A DNA stretch of 24,155 nucleotides. Source: DATJBF01 sp035515475. GTDB taxonomy: Bacteria; Verrucomicrobiota; Verrucomicrobiia; Palsa-1439. This document shows, in pieces, positions 1 to 8,619 of the stretch. The position numbers were made by a program, and so were the translations under genes. The stretch is taken from NCBI GenBank assembly GCA_035515475.1, contig DATJBF010000014.1, positions 1-24,155 on the forward strand, written 5' to 3'. The notes below the pieces were generated by a model. The model did not search any database and had not been told where the DNA came from. It saw only the letters and a list, made by a program, of their open reading frames with translations. Each line of letters begins with the position of its first letter. Within the stretch, counting starts at the first letter, position 1.

Positions 1-1
1 G

Positions 2-937
2 GTGGCGGCGGTGGGGGAGAGCGTCTGGCGGCGGATGGGGCCGCGGTGGCGTCCGTGGGGAACGATGGCGGCGGCGGTGGTGGTGGCGGCATTGGGCGTG
101 GCGACGTGGACCCGGGCAGGTGTTTATGCCAGCGAGGAAACCATCTGGCGGGATAACGTGGCGAAAAACCCGAACGCCTGGACGGCGCAGAATAACCTGG
201 GGCTGGCCCTATGGCGAGCGGGCAAACCGCAAGAGGCGATTCCTTATTACGAACAGGCACTGCGGATAAACCCCCGTTACGCCGAGGCGCACCACAATCT
301 CGGCCTGGCTCTATCGGCGGTTGGCAGGGTGCAGGAAGCAATCGAACAATTCGGGCAAGTCGTGCGATTGAATCCCGGCTCGGCCGAAGCGCATCGCCGG
401 CTCGGGCTGGCGCTACGACAGGCGGGCCAACCGCAGGAAGCGGCTGCGCAAATCGAGTTGGCGCTCCGGATGAAGCCTGACTCGGCTGAGACCTACAACG
501 ACTTGGGAAACAGCTCGCTCCAAGCGGGCAAACTCAAGGATGCGATCGACCAGTATAAACAAGCGTTGCACCTCGAGCCCGACTTCTTCGAGGCCCAGAA
601 TAATCTGGCGTGGCTGCTGGCGACACTCGCCCCGGCGGAAGGCGGCGACCCGGACCGGGCCGTGACTCTGGCCCGACGCGCTTGCGAACTTACCGACCAT
701 CGGGTGCCCGCGTACGTCGACACATTAGCCGCAGCGTACGCTGCTGCAGGCCGGTTCGACGATGCGATTGCCTGTGCCCAGAAGGCTGGAGATTTGGCGG
801 AGTCCGAAGGCAAAGCGGAGTTGGCGAAGGCGATTGCCGCCCGTTTAGAGTTGTATCGCCACGGTCGCGCTTACCGCATGCTTCGAACCGCTGCGCCGAA
901 CGGGGCCCCTGACGCAACTGCTCCGCGGCCCCCTTAA
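2..937 (+). CDS. TMTC-like membrane/TPR protein, 5'-truncated by window edge (type B)
   Basis: The first codon in the window (GTG) is almost certainly internal, because the sequence aligns with the last membrane segment and TPR half of the complete paralogue at 5615-7483 (shared GVATW, VYA.E, NPNAW). What remains is one transmembrane helix (about residues 22-36 of the visible part), then four 34-residue TPR units (about 56-195; e.g. NNLGLALWRAGKPQEAI). A C-terminal module follows (NNLAWLLATL, GGDP.RAV.LARRAC, YVDTLAAAYAAAGRF, ending LYRHGRAYR) that all four paralogues share. TPRs normally mediate protein-protein contacts; the missing N-terminus would be a GT-C/TMTC-like glycosyltransferase domain by analogy. 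Function is unproven. It is the first of four tandem genes on this strand, and the next gene starts about 146 bp downstream. Confidence 0.85.
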   Translation: MAAVGESVWRRMGPRWRPWGTMAAAVVVAALGVATWTRAGVYASEETIWRDNVAKNPNAWTAQNNLGLALWRAGKPQEAIPYYEQALRINPRYAEAHHNLGLALSAVGRVQEAIEQFGQVVRLNPGSAEAHRRLGLALRQAGQPQEAAAQIELALRMKPDSAETYNDLGNSSLQAGKLKDAIDQYKQALHLEPDFFEAQNNLAWLLATLAPAEGGDPDRAVTLARRACELTDHRVPAYVDTLAAAYAAAGRFDDAIACAQKAGDLAESEGKAELAKAIAARLELYRHGRAYRMLRTAAPNGAPDATAPRPP

Positions 938-1083
938 CCTGAACCGCCGGCTCGGAATTTTGGTATGATGCAGCGGGCCATGACGGATGGAAGGGTTCAG
1001 TACGAACGCGCCAGCGCGGCTGGCTTTGACAAGCCTCCGCCCGGCCCGACTGAGCAGTGTTTTCTCTCAACCGTTTATTCGAG

Positions 1084-3312
1084 ATGAGCGAACGATCTCA
1101 ACGGGCGCGTAACCTCGTTATCTGTCTCTGTCTGGCGTCGGTCACTGCGGTTGTGTACTGGCCGGTCCGCCACTTCGATTTTATCACGTACGACGATCCC
1201 CAGTACATCGCCCAAAACCGTCACGTGCAGGAGGGGCTGACATTGCGAGGACTGGCCTGGGCGTTCACCACCTCACTGGATCAGTGGATGCCCGTGACGT
1301 GGCTGACTCGTATCCTCGAGCATCAATTCTTTGGGTTGAACGCCGGGGCGCAGCACTTGGTCAACCTGCTGTTTCACATCCTCAATGCCCTGCTTCTTTT
1401 CAGCGTTCTCCGACGGATGACGGCTGCCCCTTGGCGGAGCGCGGTAGTGGCAGCGCTGTTTGCGCTGCACCCGTTGCACGTGGAACCCGTGGCTTGGGTC
1501 ACGGGACTGAAAGACCTGCTCAGTACGTTTTTCGGGTTGCTGACAATCGCGGCGTACACACGATACGTGGAAGTCCTCAAGCTTCGTGGTTCACGGGGTC
1601 CACTTCACGGTTCGCAGTTGGGCTCCGAAGACCCATGGCCCAATGCTCACCGGTCACCGCCCTCCCCTTGCCGCTTTTCGTCTTCCGGTTTCTATGTCCT
1701 GGCCCTGGCGCTGTTCGCGCTGGCGTTGATGGCCAAGCCGATGATGGTGACGTTGCCGTTCGTGTTGGTGCTGCTCGATTACTGGCCGTTGGGTCGGACA
1801 CCGTGGGCAAAGTCTGCCGCCACACCTGTGTCGGAACCGGCGACCGGCAACGATGTTGCAGTCGCGCCAAGCCAATTACTCAAGGAAAAACTTCCCTTCT
1901 TCTTGCTGGCGGCAGCAGCGGCTGCGGCGACCTACTGGGCCCAGCGTGGATTGGGGGCGGTTGTCACACTGGCGGGATTGCCACTCAGGGTGCGCATTGC
2001 CAACGCCTTGCTCTCTTATGTGGGCTATTTGGGTAAGGCGATTTGGCCCTCGCGGTTGGCCTTTTTCTATCCACTGAACACGAGCTTGTCATTGGCCGCA
2101 GTAACGGGCGCAGGTGCGGGGCTGGCGGGGTTGACCGCGGCGGTGATTTGGATGAGCCGGCGCGCCCCGTGGCTGGTTACGGGATGGTTCTGGTATCTGG
2201 GAACGCTGGTGCCGGTTATCGGCCTGGTCCAGGTCGGGTACGAACAAGCGATGGCGGATCGCTACACCTATATTCCCCTGATCGGGTTGTTCATGATGTT
2301 GTGCTGGAGCGTTCCTCGCCGCGTACGGGAGCGGCGGATGCTGGACGGGATTACTTGTGTGGCCACGGCAGCCATGCTTGCCGCCTGCGCGGTGTTGTCC
2401 AGAATCCAGGCCGGCTACTGGAGGAACAGCGAGAGTCTCTACCGTCACGCGCTGAATGTGACTCCCAACAATTGGCTGGCACACGGCAGTCTGGGAACCG
2501 TGTTGCTCGGTACGGGCCGGGCGTCGGAGGCGATCCAACAGTACGAGGAGGCGCTACGGCTCGAACCCGCCGAGGCCCAAGCGCAGAACAACCTCGGGTT
2601 GGCACTGTGGCAATCGGGCCGCGTGCCGGAGGCAATCCAGCATTACCAACAGGCACTACAAATGAATCCGCACTACGCGGAGGCGCACCACAACCTTGGA
2701 CTGGCCCTGTTACAGATGGGCCGGCTGCAGGAAGCAATCGAACAATTCGGACAAGTGGTACAAATCAAGCCTCGCTCGGCGGAAGCGCATCGCAGGCTGG
2801 GATTGGCACTACGCCAGGCGGGCAAATCACAGGAAGCGGCCGCCCAGTTCAATCTCGCGGTCCGGCTGCCGCCCGATTCAGCCGAGACCTACAACGACCT
2901 CGGAAACGACTCGCTCCGAGCGGGCAAAATCGAGGAGGCGATCGACCAATATGAACAGGCGCTGCGCCTCGAGCCCGATTTCGCCGACGCCCTGAACAAT
3001 CTGGCGTGGTTGTTGGCAACACTGGGCCGGGCGGAAGGCGGCGACCCGGTTCGGGCCGTGGCGCTGGCCCGACGCGCCTGTGCACTGACTGGCAACCGGG
3101 TGTCGGCGTATCTCGACACGCTGGCTGCCGCGTACGCCGGCGCGGGTCGGTTTGACAACGCTGTCACCGCCGCCCAGCAAGCCCTCGCTCTGGCTCGTTC
3201 AGCCGGGCAGCAGGAGTTGGCCGGGGGGATCGAGGAGCGACTGCAACTGTATCGCAGCGGACGTCCCTACAGTCCCCCGCGGATCCCGGCGGCGACTCCG
3301 CACAATCCATGA
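1084..3312 (+). CDS. TMTC-like polytopic membrane protein with C-terminal TPRs (type A, copy 1)
   Basis: This is a 742-residue protein with about ten or more hydrophobic helices in residues 8-445, then TPRs (about 463-632) and the shared C-terminal module. GT-C/TMTC-like signatures are a double aspartate in YDDPQYI (37-38), HPLHVEPVAWVTGLKD (129-144) and ADRYTYIP (391-398). In eukaryotic TMTC proteins, comparable motifs belong to O-mannosyltransferases using lipid-linked sugar at a membrane; the same activity here is inference. I chose ATG 1084 because it aligns with the start of the paralogue at 3436; an in-frame GTG at 1057 would add nine residues. No clear Shine-Dalgarno is visible for either. 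Residues about 163-200 form a low-complexity Ser/Pro/Gly-rich loop that differs completely in the neighbouring copy and appears derived from repeat DNA. Confidence 0.85.
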   Translation: MSERSQRARNLVICLCLASVTAVVYWPVRHFDFITYDDPQYIAQNRHVQEGLTLRGLAWAFTTSLDQWMPVTWLTRILEHQFFGLNAGAQHLVNLLFHILNALLLFSVLRRMTAAPWRSAVVAALFALHPLHVEPVAWVTGLKDLLSTFFGLLTIAAYTRYVEVLKLRGSRGPLHGSQLGSEDPWPNAHRSPPSPCRFSSSGFYVLALALFALALMAKPMMVTLPFVLVLLDYWPLGRTPWAKSAATPVSEPATGNDVAVAPSQLLKEKLPFFLLAAAAAAATYWAQRGLGAVVTLAGLPLRVRIANALLSYVGYLGKAIWPSRLAFFYPLNTSLSLAAVTGAGAGLAGLTAAVIWMSRRAPWLVTGWFWYLGTLVPVIGLVQVGYEQAMADRYTYIPLIGLFMMLCWSVPRRVRERRMLDGITCVATAAMLAACAVLSRIQAGYWRNSESLYRHALNVTPNNWLAHGSLGTVLLGTGRASEAIQQYEEALRLEPAEAQAQNNLGLALWQSGRVPEAIQHYQQALQMNPHYAEAHHNLGLALLQMGRLQEAIEQFGQVVQIKPRSAEAHRRLGLALRQAGKSQEAAAQFNLAVRLPPDSAETYNDLGNDSLRAGKIEEAIDQYEQALRLEPDFADALNNLAWLLATLGRAEGGDPVRAVALARRACALTGNRVSAYLDTLAAAYAGAGRFDNAVTAAQQALALARSAGQQELAGGIEERLQLYRSGRPYSPPRIPAATPHNP
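1570..1686. repeat. In-frame low-complexity insert in TPR-array protein
   Basis: This stretch encodes residues about 163-201 of the gene above. It contains short imperfect repeats of the type GGTTCACGG/CTTCACGGTT and a pyrimidine-rich run, and cannot be aligned with the same loop of the neighbouring paralogue, although the flanking protein sequence aligns closely. It looks like simple-sequence DNA tolerated in a loop between membrane helices. The boundaries are approximate. Confidence 0.45.
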
Positions 3313-3365
3313 CGTGCGACTAAAGCGCGGGAAGGACGGGGCCTTGGGAACGAGTCATGGCCAAC

Positions 3366-3412
3366 CAGCGTCCAGCATCGCGCGTCCAGTATCCAGTGTC
3401 CAGCGTTCAGTC
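3366..3412. repeat. TCCAG micro-repeat between tandem paralogues
   Basis: The gap between the second and third array genes holds a degenerate tandem series of GCGTCCAGC / GTCCAGT / ATCCAGT / GTCCAGC / GTTCAG units. It is a simple-sequence element of 6-9 nt periodicity with no coding potential of its own. Similar micro-repeat sequence (TTGGAGT/ACTCC type) lies between nuoA and nuoB in this window. Confidence 0.55.
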
Positions 3413-3435
3413 GCCGTGTTACTCTTCGAACCAGA

Positions 3436-5559
3436 ATGACCGAACTGTCTCAGGGGCAACGCCGCTTTCTGATCTGCCTGTGTCTGACGTTGGTGACCGC
3501 CGCCGCATACTGGCCGGTGCGCCACTTCTACTTTGTTTATTACGACGACCCTCAGTACGTGGCTGAAAACCCCCGTCTGCAAGAGGGAATGACCCTGCGC
3601 GCCGTGGGTTGGGCCTTGACCACCCCGCTCGACCAGTGGATGCCCGTAACGTGGATTGCCCGGATCCTTGTTCGCCAACTGTTCGGCGTTGACGCCGGCA
3701 CGCATCATCTGGTCAACCTGCTGTTGCACATCGCCAATACACTGCTGTTGTTCGGCGTGCTGCATCGGATGACGCGAGCCCCGTGGCGAAGCGCTCTGGC
3801 GGCCGCGCTGTTTGCGGTCCATCCACTCCACGTGGAATCGGTGGCGTGGATAACGGGGCTCAAAGACGTGCTGAGTACGTTCTTCGGGCTTCTCACCATC
3901 GCAGCATACGCACAATACGTGGAAAAGTTCACCGTTTACCGTTCTCAGTTCACTGTTAAACACGCGACGCTTCCCGCTTCCCGCTTGCCGGTCCACGTGT
4001 ATTACTACGCTCTGATGCTCGTGCTATTTGCGCTGGCGTTGATGGCCAAGCCGATGATGGTGACGTTGCCGTTTGTGTTGTTGCTGCTCGATTACTGGCC
4101 TTTAGGCCGGACACGGTGGGTGAAGTCGGCCCCGACACGCGTGTCGGGGCCGGCGACCGCCGGCGGCCTCGAAGTTCCTCCCAGCCAGTTGCTGAAAGAG
4201 AAGCTCCCCTTGTTTGGGTTGGCGGTTGCATCGTGCGTGGTGACTTACTGGGCCCGGCAGAGGTCGGGGGCGATCGTCTCGCTGGAAAACACGCCGCTGC
4301 GGATTCGCGTTGCCAACGCCTTGTTTGCCTACGTGGGCTACCTCGGCCACACGCTGTGGCCAACGCGATTGGCTTTCTTGTATCCCTTGGACACGAATCT
4401 GTCGCTGGGCCCGGCCACGATGGCAGGCTTGGCTTTGATTGGCATAACGACGCTGGTGCTTTGGGGGGCGCGGCGTGAACCGTGGCTGGCCACAGGCTGG
4501 CTCTGGTACTTGGGAACACTCGTCCCGGTCATCGGGTTGGTACAGGTGGGCACGCAGCTGGCGATGGCCGATCGCTACACGTACCTTCCCGTGGTGGGAC
4601 TGTTCCTGATGCTTGCGTGGAGCGTGCCTGATGAAATACTTGAACGGCGGATGTACAGGACGGCGGCAACCGTGGCCGCCGTTGCATTGCTCGGGTTCTA
4701 TGCTGTGCTGTGCCGGGTCCAAGTCGGCTACTGGAAGAACACTGAGACGCTGCTCCGTCACGCCTTGCAGGTTACAAAGAACAATTGGGTTGTTCAAAAC
4801 AACCTCGGATTGTTTCTGTGGCGGTCAGCCAAAGTGCCAGAGGCCATCGAACATTATGAGCAGGCGCTGCGCATAAAGCCTGACTACGCCGAGGCGCACC
4901 ACAACCTCGGCTTGGCCCTGTCGGCGGCCGGCAGGCTCCAAGACGCCGTCCAACAATTCGAGCAGGTCGTGCGGATCAAGCCCGATTCCGCCGAAGCGCA
5001 TCGCCGGCTGGGACTGGCGCTGCGGCAAGCGGGCAAACCACAGGAGGCGACCGCGCAGTTCGCGTTGGCCCTGCGGATGAAACCCGATTCAGCTGAGACG
5101 TACAATAACTTGGGGAACACTTTCCTCCAAGCGGGCTATTTCAAGGATGCAATCGCGCAGTATGAACGGTCGTTGCTCCTCGAACCTAATTTCGTCGACG
5201 CCCAGAACAATCTGGCCTGGCTGTTGGCCACGCTCGCACCGACGGACGGCGGCGACCCGGTTCGTGCGGTAGCGCTGGCCCGGCGCGCTTGTGAGCTGAC
5301 AAACGATCGGATGGCAGCATATCTCGACACACTCGCAGCCGCCTACGCCGCTGCGGGCCGATTCAACGATGCCGTCGCCTGCGCCCTCAGGGGTATCGAG
5401 TTGACCCGCTCCGACGGCCAACCGCAACTAGCCAGGGCTATCGAAGCGCGGTTGGAATTGTATCGCACCGGCCGGGCCTATCACCTGTCCCGAACTGCTT
5501 CCGGGCGCCAGGCCTCGAGCATAAAAAGTCAACCAGTACCCGATACGTCCCCGAAATGA
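3436..5559 (+). CDS. TMTC-like polytopic membrane protein with C-terminal TPRs (type A, copy 2)
   Basis: This 707-residue protein is the closest relative of its upstream neighbour. Its N-terminus aligns directly (LICLCLTLVTAAAYWPVRHF), and it has the same YDDPQYV aspartate pair (37-38), HPLHVESVAWITGLKD (129-144) and ADRYTYLPVVG motifs. A GT-C/TMTC-like glycosyltransferase fold in the membrane is the best guess. TPR units run from about residue 446 to 620 (e.g. NNLGLFLWRSAKVPEAI), followed by the shared C-terminal module ending LYRTGRAYHLSR. Two stretches are almost identical at DNA level to neighbours: 4030-4073 matches 1717-1760, and 5209-5259 matches 7172-7222. The loop at residues 164-188 is encoded by simple repeats. 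The ATG start has no obvious Shine-Dalgarno. Confidence 0.88.
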   Translation: MTELSQGQRRFLICLCLTLVTAAAYWPVRHFYFVYYDDPQYVAENPRLQEGMTLRAVGWALTTPLDQWMPVTWIARILVRQLFGVDAGTHHLVNLLLHIANTLLLFGVLHRMTRAPWRSALAAALFAVHPLHVESVAWITGLKDVLSTFFGLLTIAAYAQYVEKFTVYRSQFTVKHATLPASRLPVHVYYYALMLVLFALALMAKPMMVTLPFVLLLLDYWPLGRTRWVKSAPTRVSGPATAGGLEVPPSQLLKEKLPLFGLAVASCVVTYWARQRSGAIVSLENTPLRIRVANALFAYVGYLGHTLWPTRLAFLYPLDTNLSLGPATMAGLALIGITTLVLWGARREPWLATGWLWYLGTLVPVIGLVQVGTQLAMADRYTYLPVVGLFLMLAWSVPDEILERRMYRTAATVAAVALLGFYAVLCRVQVGYWKNTETLLRHALQVTKNNWVVQNNLGLFLWRSAKVPEAIEHYEQALRIKPDYAEAHHNLGLALSAAGRLQDAVQQFEQVVRIKPDSAEAHRRLGLALRQAGKPQEATAQFALALRMKPDSAETYNNLGNTFLQAGYFKDAIAQYERSLLLEPNFVDAQNNLAWLLATLAPTDGGDPVRAVALARRACELTNDRMAAYLDTLAAAYAAAGRFNDAVACALRGIELTRSDGQPQLARAIEARLELYRTGRAYHLSRTASGRQASSIKSQPVPDTSPK
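3925..3999. repeat. In-frame micro-repeat insert in TPR-array protein
   Basis: Within the coding sequence, 3927-3957 repeats GTTCACCGTTTACC/GTTCTCAGTTCACTG-type units and 3968-3988 is a three-fold 7-nt tandem (CGCTTCC twice, then CGCTTGC). It encodes the loop KFTVYRSQFTVK...LPASRLP, which has no counterpart in the paralogues. The reading frame is kept. Confidence 0.6.
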
Positions 5560-5614
5560 CGGCAACTCTTGGCTGGCGCGATTTCGGGCCGTTCAGTAAA
5601 TCGTGGGCAAGACG

Positions 5615-7483
5615 ATGAAGAACACCTGCGCATCACTGGTCGGCGCCGGAGCGCTCATCGTGTTGCTGACGGTGGTGGCGTATCTCCCGATCCTGCGCGG
5701 CGGATTCGTCTTTGACGATCACGAACTGATCACCGACAACTGGATGGTCAAAGCCAGTGATGGGCCGTATCGGTTCTGGTTTACGGCGGAGTCCCCGGAT
5801 TATCGTCCGTTGGTTTGGAGCTTGTGGTGGCTGGAGTGGCGGCTCTGGGACGGCCGGGCGCCGGGTTATCACGTGGTCAACGTGTTGCTGTTTGCCGTCG
5901 ACACGGTGATGGTGTGGCTGATCTTGCGGCGGCTGAAGGTTGCGGGGGCGTGGCTGGCGGCGGTGATATTTGCGATCCACCCGGTGAACGTGGCCACGGG
6001 GGCGTGGATCAGCGAGCAGAAGAACACGCTGTCGATGTTGTTCTACGCCCTGGCGATTCTGTTGTACTTGAAGTTCGATGACGAGGGTCGGTGGCGTTGG
6101 TACGGTTTGTCGGTGGGGGCCTTTTTTCTGGCCCTGCTGAGCAAGACGGCGGTGGTCATGTTGCCGGTGGCGTTGCTGGGATGTGCGTGGTGGCGGCACG
6201 GACGGGTGCGAACGAAGGACTGGCTGTGCAGCGGGCCGTATTTTGTGGGCTCGTTGGTTCTGGCGCTGGTGACCATCATTCAACACGTGCGGACCTTGCC
6301 GACGGCGTTCGTGCGCCCGGGAAGCTTTGCGGAGCGGTTGGCGATGGCCGGTCAGGTCCCGTGGTTTTACCTGTCCAAAGCGTTGTTGCCGGTGGATCTG
6401 ATGGTGGTTTATCCGAAGTGGCAGATTGATGCCTCGCACTGGGTCTCGTACGTGCCGGGGATCATCCTGATCGGTGGGCTGATTGTTTTCTGGTGGAAGC
6501 GCAACACCTGGGGGCGGCCCGTGTTATTCGGGCTGGGGTACTTTGTGGTGACGCTGTTCCCGGTGCTCGGGTTCTTCGACCAAGCGTTCTACTGGCACAC
6601 GCTGGTGGCGGATCACTGGCAGTATCACTCGATTATCGGGGTGATCGCCTTGGTGGTTGCCGCTGGGCAGAAGGCGGTCCATCGGATGAGCGAATGGGGC
6701 CGGTCTGCTCAAGTGCTGGTTCCGCTCGGAGCAGGTCTGGCCAGCGTGGTGTTGGTGGCGGTGCTGGGGGTGGCGACCTGGAACCGGAGCTCCGTTTATG
6801 CGAAGGAGGCGACCCTCTGGCAGGACAACGTGACCAAGAATCCGAATGCCTGGGTGGCCCACTACAATTTGGGAGTTGATTTGAAGGGAATGGGCCGGAT
6901 GCGAGAGGCAATCGGGCATTTCGAGCAGACGGTGCGACTCTGTCCCGATTTCGCCAAGGCACACATTAACCTGGGAGCGGCCTTGGCTCACGAAGGTAGA
7001 ATCGAGGAAGCGGTACACCATTTCGAACGGGCATTGCAAATCGTCCCGCATTATGCCGCGGCGCACTTCGATTGGGCGCTCGCCCTGCAGCACACCGGCA
7101 AGTTGCCGGAGGCGGTCCGGCATTATGAGCTGGCCCTGCGATTCGATCCCAGCTATGTCGAAGCGCAAAATAATCTGGCCTGGCTGTTGGCCACGCTCGC
7201 ACCGACGGACGGCGGCGACCCGACTCGGGCAGTCAGTCTGGCTCGAGGGGCATGCACCCTCACCGAGTACCGGGTGCCTGCGTATCTCGACACGTTGGCC
7301 GTTGCCTACGCCGCCGCGGGGCGGTTCGCCGAGGCGACCGCCACGGCCCGGACGGCCATTGATCTGGCGCGTGGTGCGGGACAACCGGGGTTGGCCAGGG
7401 AGATCGAGACCCGGCGGCAACTGTATCGCGCTGGACTCGCTTACCGCCCATCTGTCGATGCGAGAAGTTCGTCTAATCCCTGA
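5615..7483 (+). CDS. TMTC-like polytopic membrane protein with C-terminal TPRs (type B)
   Basis: This 622-residue protein has about 10-11 membrane helices in the first 395 residues. GT-C/TMTC-like motifs are GGFVFDDHELITDN (aspartates 34-35), FAIHPVNVATGAWISEQKN and LVADHWQYHSIIG, the last in the place of the ADRYTY motif of type A copies. Three clear TPRs follow (about 409-510), then the common C-terminal module (NNLAWLLATLAPTDGGDP). Its membrane domain is only distantly related to the two preceding proteins, whereas its C-terminus is nearly identical to theirs, so the array mixes N-terminal types. An in-frame GTG at 5603 is an alternative start. The stop lies only 3 bp from the stop of the convergent aroC. 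The biochemical role is inferred: a membrane glycosyltransferase or a glycan/protein assembly factor. Confidence 0.85.
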   Translation: MKNTCASLVGAGALIVLLTVVAYLPILRGGFVFDDHELITDNWMVKASDGPYRFWFTAESPDYRPLVWSLWWLEWRLWDGRAPGYHVVNVLLFAVDTVMVWLILRRLKVAGAWLAAVIFAIHPVNVATGAWISEQKNTLSMLFYALAILLYLKFDDEGRWRWYGLSVGAFFLALLSKTAVVMLPVALLGCAWWRHGRVRTKDWLCSGPYFVGSLVLALVTIIQHVRTLPTAFVRPGSFAERLAMAGQVPWFYLSKALLPVDLMVVYPKWQIDASHWVSYVPGIILIGGLIVFWWKRNTWGRPVLFGLGYFVVTLFPVLGFFDQAFYWHTLVADHWQYHSIIGVIALVVAAGQKAVHRMSEWGRSAQVLVPLGAGLASVVLVAVLGVATWNRSSVYAKEATLWQDNVTKNPNAWVAHYNLGVDLKGMGRMREAIGHFEQTVRLCPDFAKAHINLGAALAHEGRIEEAVHHFERALQIVPHYAAAHFDWALALQHTGKLPEAVRHYELALRFDPSYVEAQNNLAWLLATLAPTDGGDPTRAVSLARGACTLTEYRVPAYLDTLAVAYAAAGRFAEATATARTAIDLARGAGQPGLAREIETRRQLYRAGLAYRPSVDARSSSNP

Positions 7484-7486
7484 CGC

Positions 7487-8617
7487 TCACCAACGCTGAC
7501 AGGCTTTGCGGTAGCTGTCGACGTTCCGTTTCAACTCGCGGACACTGTCGCCTCCGAACTTATCGAGAAGCGCTTTGGCGAGTTCGAACGCCACGACGGC
7601 CTCGCCAATGACCGCCGCCGCAGGGGTGGCACAGACGTCGGACCGCTCGACCGTTGCTTTGACTTCTTCCCCCGTTTGAATGTCGACGGAACGCATCGGT
7701 TTCATCAAGGTGGACAGCGGTTTCATCGCGGCACGTACCACGACGGGCTGCCCGTTGGTCATGCCGCCTTCGAACCCGCCCGCGTTGTTGCTGGCGCGGC
7801 TGAGCACGCCCTCCTGGCCGGGCAGGATTTCATCATGCACCTGCGATCCAAAACGTCGGGCCGCCTCGAAGCCCAGCCCGACTTCCACGCCTTTGATCGC
7901 CTGGACGCTCATCAGGGCCCGGGCGAGGTTCGCATCGAGTTTCCGGTCCCACTGCACGTGGCTGCCCAAACCAACAGGACAGCCGATGGCGATGATTTCA
8001 AACACGCCTCCCAACGTGTCGCCGCGCGATTTCGCGTCGTCGACGGCCTCGATCATCTTCTTCTCTGCTTCGGGATCGGCACAGCGCACTTCGCTGGCTT
8101 CGCTCCGCTGCCGAATCTCCTGAAACGTCAGTCCATCGGTCTTCGCCGGCACCACGCCGAGGCTGACGATGTGGCCGACAACGTCGATCCCTATCTGCAC
8201 GAGCAACTGTTTGCAGATGGCCCCGATGGCCACGCGCACCGTGGTTTCCCGCGCGCTGGAGCGTTCGAGAATGTCGCGCGCATCCTGCCGGCCGTACTTG
8301 ATGACCCCCGCAAGATCGGCATGGCCGGGTCGCGGTTTCGTGACCGGCGGCAGTTCGTTAATCTTGAAATCCCGGTTCTTGACCATCACGGCAACCGGCG
8401 AGCCGATCGTTTCACCGAGCCTGACGCCCGAAAGAATCTCCGCCTGGTCGGCCTCGATCTTCATGCGCCCGCCCCGGCCATAGCCCTTCTGTCGGCGTGC
8501 CAGATCACGGTTGACGGCATCGGGGTCGATCTTCAGGCCGGCCGGCAACCCTTCGAGCACGCCCACGAGGCATTGGCCGTGCGATTCGCCGGCAGTGAAA
8601 TAGCGTAGTTGTGGCAT
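7487..8617 (-). CDS. aroC: Chorismate synthase
   Basis: This 376-residue protein starts MPQLRYFTAGESHG. It converts 5-enolpyruvylshikimate-3-phosphate to chorismate in the cytoplasm, the last step of the shikimate pathway, using reduced FMN. Family signatures are GESHG near the N-terminus, ERSSARETTVRVAIGAI, NNAGGFEGGMTNGQP, and the C-terminal MRSVDIQTGEE with ERSDVCATPAAAVIGEA. Length is normal. The reading frame is open 78 codons further upstream, but that stretch overlaps the prepilin peptidase gene in another frame and lacks family similarity. ATG 8617 has a good Shine-Dalgarno (GGGGAGAGG) inside the last codons of the upstream gene, leaving 2 bp between them, so translation is probably coupled. 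It converges on the TPR-array gene with a 3-bp gap and no visible terminator. Confidence 0.97.
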   Translation of the reverse strand: MPQLRYFTAGESHGQCLVGVLEGLPAGLKIDPDAVNRDLARRQKGYGRGGRMKIEADQAEILSGVRLGETIGSPVAVMVKNRDFKINELPPVTKPRPGHADLAGVIKYGRQDARDILERSSARETTVRVAIGAICKQLLVQIGIDVVGHIVSLGVVPAKTDGLTFQEIRQRSEASEVRCADPEAEKKMIEAVDDAKSRGDTLGGVFEIIAIGCPVGLGSHVQWDRKLDANLARALMSVQAIKGVEVGLGFEAARRFGSQVHDEILPGQEGVLSRASNNAGGFEGGMTNGQPVVVRAAMKPLSTLMKPMRSVDIQTGEEVKATVERSDVCATPAAAVIGEAVVAFELAKALLDKFGGDSVRELKRNVDSYRKACQRW

Positions 8618-8619
8618 CG

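Noticed and set aside
3366..3412. CRISPR-like array
   Set aside because: The repeat units are only 6-9 nt, degenerate and without regular spacers. No cas genes are present.
5633..6439. 268-codon minus-strand frame opposite the type B array gene
   Set aside because: It has skewed His/Arg/Gln composition and lies antisense to a clear membrane protein.
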